Assembly: GCA_935421135.1 (NCBI GenBank)
Contig: OW285191.1
Location: 13,829,700 to 13,893,699 of the forward strand
Origin: Bugulina stolonifera
Lineage: Eukaryota > Bryozoa > Gymnolaemata > Cheilostomatida > Bugulidae
Length of the DNA: 64,000 nucleotides
Direction of reading: 5' to 3'
Made by a program: the position numbers and the translations under genes. The notes under the pieces were generated by a model. It was not told the DNA's origin and did no database searches. It worked only from the letters and a program-made list of their open reading frames with translations. Positions 50,701 through 63,853 of this stretch are shown piece by piece (position 1 is the first letter of the stretch; the number at the start of each line of letters is the position of its first letter).

Positions 50701-53700
50701 AGGAGTAGAGTTTGGCATAGGGCATCATCAGCATTTATGAATATTCCAGCATATAGCAACCAGCTGCTTATCTGATGTTTGATATTTGGAACAGATTGTG
50801 TTCAAGTATTAAGTTGGTAGTTTAGAGGTAACACACATTGTGATACTCTACTACTGATACTGTATGTGCAGTTAAGTTAATAAAATAAGCACCTTGAGCA
50901 TTTCCAGTATGATAGCGGGGGAGCGTGGAGACCGCACACTAACATCCCTGATCCTATGCTGAACCTTGTCTATAAGAGTGTTAAAGTTCGTTGGAGGTTT
51001 GCTAGTTTGCACCCCAACATAACTCACAGAGGAGAAGGACGTAAGGTCACACTTCAGTGTTGAGGCTCTCTCTTGCAGCAACACATCGGCTGGTTTACCA
51101 GTAGCTAAGATCGTATAAATAAATAAGTAAAATAATCATTATTATATGAAACCTGAAGGCTTACATTTATGGCGTGGTCAGGCTATTGAAAACCCAATTT
51201 GTGAGAAGGCAATTCCATGTATAAAATGTGATGAGAAAGAATAATTACTTGTACACCAACATGTGTAGCTTCTGTAAACTATCATTACAGAGTCAATATA
51301 ACTGCACCGGAGTGATAAGTACACACCAGAGTGAAATCACCATGACTGGAGAGAATAGAATATGATATTGACTATATATTCTATCATATGACATTAACCA
51401 TTTTATCTCTAAAGTTGAATGACTTCAGTTTTGTCACTCTGCCAATATTATGTGATTACTACCAGCATACTAGTTAGTAGTTACACAACTTAGTGCATGG
51501 TGTACTATATACTTACTTAGTAGTAGACCTACAGCAATATAGCCTGGGAACTTGTACGATAAGTAAGTGACTGAGGGACTTACCAGATGAGTCCAATGTG
51601 TTAGTCCTAGTGGTTTCATGGAACACAATTAAAGCAGGGCCCAAATCCCTCACTCTAACCCCATTCTTAGGTTTAATAGACTCCAGTTCCACTTTAAAAT
51701 GTTCACTGTAGGCAACAGATGCATCTCCCAGGAACTAAAAGCAAACATATATAGCATATAGCTAATGTAAAACAATAGGCTCCAGGGCTGTCGTACAGCC
51801 AATAGGAAGTGGTCTACTACAAGTCAACCAACTGGAGTGACAATAATATAAAGCTTTATACCCATTTGAGAAGAATAAAATTAATATAGTTGTGTATTGC
51901 AGATTGTAATCACTAAAATGTTTACAAGCTATTATCACTATCTATTGATGATGCAATTGTATTTGTGTACAGAACTATTGAACCACTAAATCTAGAGTAG
52001 ATAGAATGCATTTATATGATGCAATCTGCTGCAATATGAGCAGATAACCCTTAAATCATACATAGTTCTAGAAGCCAAGCTAAGTAAACCATAAATATGG
52101 GACATTACTCAATTAACCTCTGTAACTAAACAATCCCATTTGCCTATTATATTAAGAAGATTGGATAGGCCTAATACTTATATTGGTGGAAGTACTAAGC
52201 AGCTAATCACAGTGTTACTATAGCAACGGTATTTCCTTTAAATCAAGAGATAGAGTGCTACTATGTCATGAAGTCTTCACTGGAAAATTAACAAACTCAA
52301 ATAACATCATAATGTTATTAGAGGTATAATATTACATTGAAATATCGGTGTCGAGTAAACGTTACTATTTCAATATTGATAGATACATGTACATGTACGT
52401 TATACACCTATAAGTATAACACTTGTTTTTACACAATTGTTTACAAACCATAAGTGCTACCTGATTAGTGTTAAATATTACTAACTTGGAAGAGGTCATT
52501 GTGAAGTCTGTCAGCACACGTTCTGTAGACAATTATATCCGAAACTGCCAGTACTTTTAGTAGTAGCCTGGTTCTCTGGTTCCCATTACTAGATACTCCC
52601 AGCAACCCCTCGGTATCGATACAAATAACCTTTGCCTTGGCATCATATGCTGCCCACACACCGACTGTGCATGTCTCCTGGTCAGCGGAGGTTTTGAACA
52701 CCTACATAATAATATATGTATAAGTACATAAAATCGCAATAGTTTAGACAGACTTCCATAGCTGGAAGGATACATTTAGCAAAAATGTGGAAAGCTTCTG
52801 CAGCACAATATGCCTAGATTACCTGAATACGCTATGTAACAGAGTCACTAACCTCTTCACCCTCAAAGAACACCTGGTTCAAAGTGTACGACTTCCCATC
52901 GCCAGTATTTCCAAATATAGACACAACCTTAACATTATCACTGCCACAATTCAACTTCCTGATGAACGCTTCTCCACTTTCGACCTAAAAAATTCACAAA
53001 AAAGTCTAGACAAATTCAGCACCAGGAAATAACATACACAGAAATTATATCAGTCTATATAGGCCTAATTTATGAGGCTAACAAACCTGAATATTTTCCA
53101 GTTCATCTATCAAAAGAAAGCTAGCTACAGGCAGTGGCTTGCTTAGGCTAGGCTGGCCTGTACTGCAACCCTTAGGTGAATATTGAAAATCATTTCGTTG
53201 CTTAGACTGCTGGTTGTGAGATCCATTACTCTCTTCATCTGCATTGTAAGTACTACTTGCCGTACCAGATTGCGACTGAATTAAGCCATTAACAATATCT
53301 TCATCAGAGAATTCGTCAGCCGGGGGAAAATCGGGAGGGCCAGAGTTATCATCTAAAGCGATGGTGTGTGGAGTTTGATGGTTAATACCAACCACCTCAG
53401 TATCCCCTGAACTTGTTGAACCTGATTTCTTTTTATTGCGCTTAGCATTTTTGGGCTGTCCCTTCATATCTAGACTACCGAGCTCGGTGTCTAATATGGA
53501 ATCTAAACCTAAGGAGTAAAATTCTCCACTACTTAAATCGCTGTAATATACTTCTTCGTCTGCTACGGATGTAGACCCAGCCACCAATGGACGACTATTA
53601 CACTCTATTGTATTAGGAGAATTCAAAAAATTTTCAGAGGGAGTGGGATACTCTAAGTGATTAGGTCCAGAATCAGATTGTCTTAGTTCCAGGTGAGCGT

Positions 53701-54061
53701 TTACGCTATCTGAGGACCGTCCCTCAACCTGGTCTCCACGTTCTATTCTTATACCCCTGCTCGAAATTCTCTTTGTGGTATTTTGTGCTTTTTGTTTTAC
53801 ATCTACGTGAGAAGTAACTTTACTACTCGCATGACTTGGCGAGGTTATATTTGATTTAAACCTGGGATTGCCGAGATCAGTACGGGTGTGATAAAAGTAA
53901 TCCCCCTCCTTGTGCAGCTCTTCATTGCATGGCCGACATTGAAAAGTATTGCAATCTGTACAAAACACGACTGGGATTTCTTTATCCGAAATACAAGCTA
54001 TACGTTCCCCACAGATGGAAGTATTGGCCTTCTGTTTAGATTTAGTTCTAATTCTGCTCAT
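47757..54061 (-). CDS. ZFYVE1: ZFYVE1/DFCP1, double FYVE-domain protein, complete, 11 exons
   Basis: Exons (descending): 53087-54061, 52853-52984, 52486-52701, 51584-51734, 50893-51104, 50451-50648, 49790-49972, 49040-49243, 48680-48866, 48222-48329, 47757-47989; 932 aa. DFCP1 marks ER omegasomes in autophagy and lipid droplets and binds PI3P (family knowledge). Order: a B-box-like Cys/His module at residues about 17-58 (CTDCNTFQCRPCNEELH), a long acidic linker, a GTPase/ATPase-like domain with P-loop GNTGDGKS (350-357), CIDTEGLLG (about 399) and RTCADRLHNDLF, Cys-rich segments (CAAKCLACHGRCSSSMNH), then two FYVE domains with HHCRGCG and HHCRACG. It ends DTCYKKEGVL. The roughly 325-residue exon 1 makes it longer than the 777-aa human protein. 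Confidence 0.96.
48516..48562. repeat. Dispersed micro-palindrome, copy 4 (ZFYVE1 intron 9)
   Basis: Arms AAGTTGTCCTCTCC and GGAGAGAACAACTT around a loop of about 20 bases. Confidence 0.6.
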
Positions 54062-54312
54062 AATCCTTCATATTGGCCGATATAATATTATAATTGAACT
54101 ATCCGCCGCATTAATACCTGCCGATTATTGTTTGTTTACAAGCAAACTTCCGTGCTAGAAAACAGATTCGCTCTTGTGGGACGCACCATTGTACTCTTTT
54201 GAAACTAAAGTGCTAACGGCTCGGATTGAAAACACGAGCTGTAACGCCACACCGGAGGGCCTTTAAGAGGATTCATGCCACTTCGTATCTATTTCCTACT
54301 GGACGAGTAGCC

Positions 54313-54705
54313 AGTAGTACCAAAGATAGTGGAAGGGAAGATCGGACACTCAATGATAAAACCCTGTCCCACCAAATACGCCCAATTTGGCGGTCCCGAC
54401 GTACCGCGACCTACTTCCCGCCTTAAATGTGTTGAACTTTTAGTTGGCTGCTAGACTAGTTTCGCGAAGCAACGGGTTAACTGTTGCGCTCCTTCTAATA
54501 ATATATCGTTTGTGTAAGTAGACTGTCTATTCAATGACGCTGCTAGCAATATTATCTAATTGGCCGGCGGAACACCAATAGCAAGAGCGGATTTGTGTAC
54601 AAGGTAGCACAACTCTTTGCTTTGTTCGGACCGCGTTTGGAGGCGGGGACGGACAGTTTTTGGCCTGAGTGTCTGATCTTCCCTTCCACTATCTTTGGTA
54701 GTACT
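54313..54705. mobile_element. Inverted-repeat element upstream of ZFYVE1
   Basis: 40-bp arms (54313-54352, AGTAGTACCAAAGATAGTGG and on; inverted at 54666-54705) match at 38 of 40 positions. Weaker inverted similarity continues inward. No clear target duplication. The interior is GC-richer than its surroundings. It starts about 250 bp upstream of the ZFYVE1 ATG. Confidence 0.65.
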
Positions 54706-56216
54706 AGATTTTACCAGACACTAGATATTATAATTATTTAATATTTTGGTTGATGAAGTATAACTTGGTAGTTGGTACATTTCTTCTTTTTTTATTAGCA
54801 CGCGCTAAAGCATTTTGGCAAGCGGTACGCTGCAATAATGTTAATCCTAATCTAGCTTGCAATACAATTGTCTCATTGCGACTAGTTACTAATAAAGTTA
54901 GTCTTGTCTACACTACATAAGATTCAATTGATAATAACATACAGTTACATGAGATGATAGACTAGTGTATGTGTGCGTGTGTGTGTGTGTACACTCACAT
55001 TGTTCGTTGCTGAGTGTTATGATCTTAGTTTAAACTTAAGTTCACAAACTGTTTTTGGTAGAAAACTGTTGTGGTATAGTGTATACTCATACGATAACGA
55101 TACTGACTTGTGGTATAGATATTATTGTGGGTGGGTCACGGCTCACGGGATTATTTTGAACTGAATTTTCCCACTGAAACCATTGGAAGAGGTGAAAGCG
55201 CGGGGAGTCATTGATTAGAAATTTTTTTATATTTTTCTGATAATTTTAATATTTATAATATAATATGTAAACCCTTTATTTTTATTTTAACAGAATCACA
55301 GTCTGTACATGTATGGATTTTTTAATGACAGTTTATAACGAGTTTAGTATGAACATTATTGAGTCATTATTTGTCTCACTGCAAACATCTCTCATAGCTC
55401 TTGGCCAAAAAGAATTGGAAAAAACATTCGTTCTGATGGAGGGTATAAGGATTGTCAGCCTGTCGAGTGTTATAGGTACGTTTAGTTCTTTTTTGGTACA
55501 TTATGGGAGGGTGTTACAACATCAGTTGTTAGTGACTTACAAAATAATTTTAAACAGAATTCTTTACACCTTAGCATTAGAGTGCTGATACCTAGGCCTA
55601 TCTATACCTTGCCTATATTCAGCTAATGGCTATTATTAGTAAATGGAAACCAAATGTATGTTTTACTTTTAATTTGAGCTTTTAAAGGGTTAGCATTGCA
55701 TTGAATTATATATTTGTTGTTTGAGCCAAAATGAGAATTGTTTCTTTCCTAATGTCCTCAACAGGGCATAGATATGAGAGCCCTTTGCACAATATTTTTT
55801 CTGCTTTCTTTCTGTTGTTAATTTTCTTTTTTTGCCTAGTGGGCATTGTTGGTTTTTCTTGCGATATTTTGACCGCAATTCCGAACAAGCTGCATTAATT
55901 ATCCTGAATACAGAAGCTTGTTTTGCCTAGTCGGTTGGTATTGCTTACTCGAGTCTACTTTTCAATAAGTTTATTTTTTCTTCCAAGAATTTGCATTGTT
56001 TGCTTTCTTTTCTTGAATAAAATAGATCTTTTCTTCCTGTCAGAGATGAAAGTGACAGGTCCGACAACCAGCATTCAAGAGAAATTCCTCTGCAAGACTT
56101 TTATGTCCCATGTAGTAATGCTCAAATTTAAAAGTCTACATAAATCTACATTACCAGTGTTTTTATGCATTGGTCCAACTGAACTATCGGCTTTCGCTAG
56201 ACTTTTTGCCAAGGTG

Positions 56217-56295
56217 GACATATCCTAGGTTTGAACTCACAACCTCTCCATTGAAGAGCATGACTGCACCAACAGTGTCACCCTGCCACCGTTGA
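56217..56295 (-). repeat. tRNA-like SINE fragment
   Basis: The minus strand reads GGTGGCAGGGTGACACTG, then TGGTGCAGTCATG (A-box-like), then GGTTGTGAGTTCAAACC (B-box-like) at tRNA spacing. No proper cloverleaf; most likely the head of a tRNA-derived SINE. Confidence 0.45.
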
Positions 56296-56771
56296 ATTAA
56301 CTGGGTATGCTACATGGAACCTAGGTAATTGAAAATACAGTTGTAAAGAGTCTGTAGCTGTTAATATCTGAATTCTCATTTAGCCGTGGTCGAGGTCAAT
56401 GACAAAATATGCAAATTTGTTAAAGATGCCTAACAGGTGTTAAACAGTGTTCACACTGTAGTTTTTTAATATTTTATCTGGCCACACTATATAAGACAGC
56501 TATATTGTTTTCTCCTATATGCCTATACATGTACATGTATAATTGAAGCCTATTGTTTTAAATATAGCGCGGAGGAGAAAACATGGGGTTTGCTACATTA
56601 TCTAACATATACATATCCAGAGTTGTCGATGCAAGCACCAATATGTATACATACAACTATTAATAGCTGAGTAGTCTCAATGCTACCTCAAAACACATGA
56701 CATGACCCCTTTAACAAAATAATGAAAGCTACATGTATTCGTCCTGCAGTATATAGCCCAGTTTCAGCCAG

Positions 56772-56816
56772 AAGTTTTCCACTCTCTAAATTAAAGCAAA
56801 CTGGAAAAGGACAACT
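56772..56816. repeat. Dispersed micro-palindrome, copy 5
   Basis: Arms AAGTTTTCCACTCT and GGAAAAGGACAACTT; the most diverged copy. Confidence 0.4.
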
Positions 56817-57953
56817 TTACTATTGCCTCTTCAAGCATCTATTACTAACCAAAATAAAATTGGCTGAAAATGTTGGCAGAAGATAAAAGAAAAATGCTAC
56901 GTCTGAACTTGAGGCATGTGATGAGAATGATTATGATGATGAAGCTTTTGTATTATTTGCATGTGAAATGGAGGGAAATGTGGAAAAACATAGACGAGAG
57001 AATGTTAGCTTGAAGTAGGGCCTACAGTAATTGTACAGTAGTTAGGAGGTATTATATAATTTTACAGGTGGAATGCTCCACCTCTCCACCTGTAGCTAAG
57101 TGTGTGTATATTATAGTAAAGAATTATACACATACTGGACTTGTTCTAAATACATGCTGCTGGTATGAGTTGAACCGTTTGTATCTCTTGGCCCAACTCA
57201 TAGCAGCATGATAGTTTTCACCTTTGTCTTCCGAATCCTCCCTCAGAGCAGCCACTATCTATCGATTAATGTCTTTTATCTCCTGATCTCTTATATCCAG
57301 GTTTCTTTTTCATCTGGCGTTAGTAGGTGGCTGGCGTGCTGCTCATATTGCTCATAATCGGTGAGGGGTTGTGATTAGTAGATGTAGAACCAGATGAATC
57401 TACTTCTCTCTTCCTCTCTTGTTCAGCAGTTATACATGTACTATCTTGTTCAATATCTGTTCTTGAATGGCTATAATGTGAACAATGGAGGATTTTAATA
57501 ACATTTAAGTTTACGATTTCGTTGGAGTCGCTATTTCATGTTCCGTTGGCACTTTCGTGCCCGTGTGACTAGTCCTTTACACTCACAGCTGAATATATTA
57601 AATTAGCCCAAATCATTTTATATACAAGTATATACATGCAAGTTTGTCAAAGCTTTCACACTAAGTTGCTGTCGAAATAGTCTTGTCATAAAATCCAACA
57701 GTACACAATTTATGTTTGAAATGAGATGTTCAAGTTTCAATGTTTAAAATTAAGTTGGGCTATACGTGGTTTTGTACATGATAAATAGTTTTTTTTACTG
57801 TTAGACTTGGGTTGCATTTTTTCAATACACTATTGCATGGGCTGAAGTGCCTCACAATACTCCAAAATATATTGTATTTCCCTTTTTATCCTTGAGACTC
57901 CATACGTGTTTGCTCAATTCTGTGGAGTTACCGAGGTTGTGCTTATTGACGCA

Positions 57954-58298
57954 CAGTGGTCAAAGTCTAAGAAAAGAGGTGGGGGGTCTCTAGGGTAGCA
58001 GACATAATCACTTGAGGGCGCGAAAAGCCCGAACGTGCGCGCCGGCGGGGTGGGTTCGGGAGGGGCGCTGGAGCGCCCTCCCGGAAATTGGAAACTTTAT
58101 CAAAATTAGACACCGAAATGGTGCAAAATCTAAGAACTTCAGGTTAGAATATGGTCCAAGATCTTAAAGTAAAATATGGTCCAATTAGTATTATTATTAT
58201 AATAGTAATCTGTAGGGGGTCTATCAGTCTGAGGGACCCCCTGAAATTTATGGTAGGGGGACTGCGTCCCCCCACGACCTCCCCAACTTTGACCACTG
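57954..58298. mobile_element. 345-bp GC-rich hAT-type MITE
   Basis: Ends CAGTGGTCAAAG and CTTTGACCACTG, flanked by a perfect 8-bp duplication TTGACGCA (57946-57953, 58299-58306). The interior has GC-rich stretches (GGGGGTCTC, CCCCCCACG) quite unlike the AT-rich flanks. No ORF of its own. Confidence 0.9.
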
Positions 58299-59602
58299 TT
58301 GACGCATTTGGTAGTGGAGATGCTTTTTCAGTTCAATATCCGAGTATTTTACATATTTTTGTTCCTTTATTCACATCTGTTATTTAGTATGCAATCTAGC
58401 ACTGTTCTCCAGTTACAGGGTTTGGCATCTTTTTCGTTGAACCCAGTTTATCTCTTACTAATGCGTAAAATTTAGTGATCACTGTTAATTTATAAGTTGT
58501 ACCTGTAACCAATGCAATTACATAGCGTGATTGCTTAAGGCTAATGGTGGTGAAATTGTGTAAACACCAGTATGTACTGATGTACATATATATGTATACT
58601 ATGTACATGTATACTAATGTTACTATACTAATAATAGGAAAAGGAGAGGTTTAGCTGACTCTTGATTTATGGGTCTTCACTATGAAACTGGAATGATCTT
58701 CACTATGAAACTGGAATGAAAGTTTTTATTTTCAGTCAGCGGTTGTTTTTATTTAGTCTATGTGGCTCTAGCTTATTTTTACAGCGTTTCTATTCCAGAT
58801 ATTAAGTAGATGATTAATTTTAGAATGGGATTTCATGACTTTAGTGTTGTTCCTGACATACATGTACATGGAATGTGGTAGGTTGTACCAGATGTCAGTA
58901 ATCATGTCTATTCTTTGTTTCCAAAAGTTCACAATTTGTCGTGGTGGCAATGTGTTTTTGTTGTTGATTGAGGTAATTTAGAGAGTACAGCACCGTAGGC
59001 AATGCTTCTCGTATCACCTCAGCACCTTTTTTCAACCCATTACTCTGCCTGTTTCATATGACGAACACATGACCATTGTTTTTGGGCAATTCTACATCAG
59101 CTGTGTCTCATTGTTTCTTAATTACTGTGCCGGTGCACCTATTTTATGAAGTTCTTAGCACTGAAACAGAATTTGGTTTGATTATTTTAGGTGTTTTTTG
59201 TTTAACCTAAAGATATGTATATCAGCGTGGGATGTGTATACTTAGACATCAAACACAATAGGGAGAGCAAACAAGGAGATTATAAAACATACCGATTAGT
59301 TGTCTTTCTAGGTAAAAGCACAAGATAATGTATTTACACAGCAGGCAGCCATCAGCGGAACCAGACCGCTCTGCTTTAAACTCACCAAGAAATTTGCAGA
59401 CAAAAAGCTTGTTTGTCTAGCCTACACCTTTTGCTTCACTAGCGCATGCATACCAGTTGGCCTGACTTGAAACAAAGTTCACATGGCATACATGTACAGA
59501 GGTATTTCATTTACGGAGACTCTGCAAGTGGTATTCACTCACATGGTATAGCGCAGTCTTCTCGTCATCAGCAATCACAGATTGGGAAGTTAATTCAACG
59601 AT

Positions 59603-60451
59603 ATCTCCCATCGCAATCAATCAGATCTGTATTGAGATCTCTTGAACTTGTCAATATTAAATCCCCAAGGTAGTTACCTTCATCAACTTCATAGCTGGAA
59701 CCAGTTAGAACTGCCAAGTGTTGTGCAGCCATGATGACATTGAGATTTCTTTTGAATTCATTTGGTATCAGTATTGTGTTCTTTAGTCGTATTGTGCTAA
59801 ATAGATTTTTGAGAAAATCCTGTGAAAATTTGTTTGTGAAGTCAACTTGAGAGCCTTCTTAATGGTACCATGCTGCCATTTCAAACCTCTTATAGAGCTT
59901 CCTCCTAATGCCTGCAGCTAACCTGGGTTTAGCAGTTTCTTTACAGTTGACTGAGTCTGTGCAACTCGCAAACAGATATTTTTACTGGCCTGTAATGTAT
60001 AAATGTGTTACATAGGCAAGTAATATATCTACATGAGACACATTCCATACTAACGAATATATTAAATTATGTATCTGGGCAATTTCAAACAAATTAGTAT
60101 GTTTTGGTCGGTTTGAAGGCAAATGCAGCGGAAATCAGTCTCACAATCTTACAATAAACAAATAAAGGTGCGAAAAATTCACACAACATGACATAATTAC
60201 CGGCTTCACTGTTATTAGATGTACAGCTATTAATGTTGGTAGGCAAACACTGGGAACTGTAGCTGTGATCAGCAGCACAAATAGCAGCACTAAACAATGA
60301 CCTCACTGTGAGCTGAGGTTCTTGTCAATGGTGGTCTTCTTCCTTTTGGTTTAAGACGATGACTAAATATAGTCGGAACGGCGTCTTTTGTTAATATCTT
60401 CTTTCCATCTGTAGCCCTGACCATATACTGATGAGCTTCAAAGTAAGCTTG
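59603..60451 (-). pseudogene. P-element/THAP-type transposase remnant
   Basis: Two minus-strand coding islands. Upstream (about 60451-60290) reads YFEAHQYMVRATDGKKILTK then DAVPTIFSHRLKPKGRRPP, the end of a THAP zinc-finger domain (AVPTIF is its signature). Downstream (about 59842-59603) reads FTNKFSQDFLKNLFSTIRLK and then NEFKRNLNVIMAAQHL, like the C-terminal part of P-element/THAP9 transposases. The part between is missing and a stop interrupts the frame near 59860, so this is an internally deleted, decayed copy. I found no exon for the zinc-binding part of the THAP domain. Confidence 0.55.
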
Positions 60452-63400
60452 GGAAAACAAAAACAATAATCATAAACGAATCAAAAATGCAATTCCAAGT
60501 CCTACGAAAAGGCAATATTTTTGTTTGAATGTTCTACATTGGAGTTTTTCAAGTTGATAGCTTAAACAATAAAATAAGTAATAAAACCATGGACCACATG
60601 ACCTATTTTACATGTTCCCTGGTGACACAATTCTCACAATCAATGGCTCTGCTTTTTGGTGATATTTGTTAGGCTGGTGGGATATATGTGATATCTGTTG
60701 TACTGATACTCATATGGAGATAATAATGTTGGTGATGGTCATGCTAGACATCAGCCTTGCATTCCCTCAAAATTACTCAATTACTCATTTGCCATTCTTA
60801 TTTGTAAGTTCTCCAGTCTTATCTTAGCATTGCTCAATGCAACACAAGCAATTTTCTACTAAAAAATATTTTTAGCATAAGGTGTTCTTTACTTAGAATG
60901 ACCGAGACACGTTCTCTCGCTACATCGTCGCCCAATTTGGTTATGTCCATGTGATTCTTTTATGACAGCATTTTTATTTTTTGGCCAACAATTTATTTTT
61001 AGTTAAGCTATAATGTCTAATTTATCCACAAGACGAAATATTATACCTAGTTTTACTGAAGTTGTTTTGTTTTACTCATCTACCTTATGATTATCCTACT
61101 TTACAGGTTTTAAAGTTCAAATTCTCATCACCTTTTTAGTATTTCAATAATTTCCAATTTTGTGCAGATCAGGATTTATTATCTCAAACGTGCAGGTTGA
61201 TAATTTATCTTTGGAGCCACAAGTTTTAGTATCAAATATGTTATCAAGCGTCATTTTCTGTGTTGGAGGTATTTTAAAGTGAACATTTTAAGAGAAGGCC
61301 ATGGAAAGACAGCCAATCCATTGTCAGTTATTCTGCTATTTTTTCATGTGAAGAACAACCAAGCTTTCTACTTAATCAAAGCAGGATGTCTCAACTGTAT
61401 GACATGTCACTATGGAAGTCCACTGTTGCGTCTGTCGCTCAACTCATTTATTTTAACAATAAGATGGTAAACTTGTAGGGAGAAAACATGTATGCATGGT
61501 GATGTAATAAGTTTGAAAATATCTATAAAAATGGTAGCCTCATATTAAATTATACATACAATTATAACAATGCATATAGTAGACATGTAGTTGCTTTATA
61601 CTGGCACTGGATATATACAACATCAATCCTGGTGGTCTGGCAGTTGTAGGCTACAAATGCCAGTGTGAGAAAAAAAGGAAAATATTGCTTTTACTTTCTT
61701 TTTGCTTGCTAGTGCTCAGCTTCATAGTATGTGTAACCTCTCACACCCAGTTGTTTCAAAGAAGTCTCGACTGATGATGTTTGTTTGTAATATTTATTTA
61801 ACCACCGTGAAAACTGAAATTAGATGCCGATTAAAATGTGAGTTTATGAATTACAAATTGTTGCTACAACTGACATACAGAGTAAGAAATTGTAAATTAT
61901 GTTTCACGACATACACAATTATACTAGCAGATAAATTCCAAATTTAGCAATATAATAAATTCAAATATTGTATAAATGTACAATATTATTACCTTGTTCT
62001 GACTTCTGGGTATTTAGGTAAAGTTTAGCAGTCTTCTGCTATTTGATGTGATAAAATATGTAATATGTGGTACAATTTTGATAAATGAACAGCATAATAA
62101 AGTGTAAAGAAACAAATGGTGCAGAGCCAACCATTACATGTTTGCTGTTGGTCTGCTGCTTTATAACTGAATTTGTATAGTTGTATTTTGTAGAATATTA
62201 AAATAGCTACATGTAAATCTGCGGTAGAGAAAGTTATTTTTGTGGCACTTGGGCAGTATTGTGGAAGTGATTTCCATCTAGAGAGGGGAGTTCACTTTCC
62301 CAAATAAACATTCCTTTGTCCCTTCATAAACAGATGATTTCCTTATGCAAATATTGTGGACAAATGACTTAGTGGCAAAAGGTCAGTGAGATTTTAACTA
62401 AACTAAAGGCTAAAGAATCTTACAGTATGAATATATTCCAATACATCCTAGGGATGGATTGTTTGACATAATATATTTGCTTAAAATTATCTAAATAAAT
62501 ACCGTGAATCGCAAGGTGTGGTGTGATAGAATTATAACAACATTTGCAGCCTGTTTAATAAGTAATGAACAGTTTAATGCTGTTAGATCTAGAAAATAGT
62601 CGTTCTGGCTATTGTTACATTTGCTTCCTTACTTTTATTTAGACCCTGTTAATACCTGGTATTAAACACTCTCTGTGATAGTTTTCTGCAGCTTTGCAGG
62701 TTCTCTCTTACTCATGAATATTAGTGGAGATGTACCTACCTCATTTTTTACAACTACCGTTTTAACAATTTTTAAGGTGGGATTTTGTATTCCTACACTA
62801 CAACTCCCTTTTTTTCTTCTTTTTTTCTGATAAATATATACTGAGATATGGCATTAATATTCACATCCCTAGTATGATAAAATTATCTCCATATGCAGCG
62901 GTGTACTTATAGGATATACATATACACTATGATAGGATGCCTATGTGAGCAAGCATGTATAGGTATTAATCGGCATGTCGGTTATACACAGAGGTATGGG
63001 TAGTTGTTATAGCATCGCTATTTGGGTTTAATGGAGACCTTTAGGATATCCATTCATCCACTAGTTATGTTATACTCAAAGGTATGGGGATTTGTTATAG
63101 CATAGCTATAGCAATTTATATGGGTTGCTAGGATGGGGTTGCAATTTATGCAGATTGCAATGTTATTGTGCTAATTAGCCCAGTTTCTTGAGTCACTGAT
63201 GATAGATTATCTAACTTTTATTAATAACCATAACACCGTGAAATCTAGAACAAGGATATAGATAATACGTAATACAGCCTACTTCTAGAGTACATCATGT
63301 TAAAACATAAAATGTAGTACATGTATACGTGCATATAGACTATGATATGAATGGCAATAAGCAATAATAGCTTCTAGATTATGTTAATACAAGCAGAATT

Positions 63401-63853
63401 ATTTGTATGCAAAATTAAGGAAAATATACTAATATATATTGGCAAACATAACTTCGCTATCTGTAAGCTAATCAACACACTCTTTAGTCTTTAACACTTA
63501 TTTAAATACTATAGTTCTCGATAACTGAAACTATAACATAATGAGTTGTTGGGCAGCAGTCAGGGACCTCTACCACTGACTGTACAGTCCGAACTGAACT
63601 TTGGCTGGCTGTGATATCCCAGACAGACAACAAGGACCCATTGTGAACCTGGATACATCACACCCCCTCAGTCTGTCCCATAGCTTCCACCCCAGACCCC
63701 TTTTGGCATCTCTCTTATTAATAGTTAATAAGCATTTAATAGTTATTGGCATTCTTGTGTCTAGTTCTGTTTAGGTCATTATTTTATCAAAATGGACAGG
63801 TCTTTTTTTGTGAGAGTGATTCTTTACAATAGCTATATGGGTTAATGAGACCT

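Larger units (their letters stand above)
54706..63853. other. Gene-poor region with mobile-element remnants
   Basis: Apart from the elements listed separately I see no gene with domain or splice support. The open frames at 55313 (91 aa), 58768 (60 aa, minus) and 61702 (81 aa) are not recognised and may be chance or decayed repeats. Confidence 0.5.

Noticed and set aside
55313..55588. 91-aa plus-strand frame, hydrophobic
   Set aside because: No domain, no neighbouring exons; AT-rich DNA gives such frames by chance.
58768..58950. Minus-strand 60-aa frame, faintly like a LINE RT tail (IWYNLPHSM)
   Set aside because: Too short, with no adjoining RT domain.
59446..59673. Plus-strand frame with FIYGDSASGI, similar to the GDPAY motif of PIF transposases
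   Set aside because: Only one short motif; it overlaps the better supported minus-strand THAP/P remnant and no other transposase motif follows.
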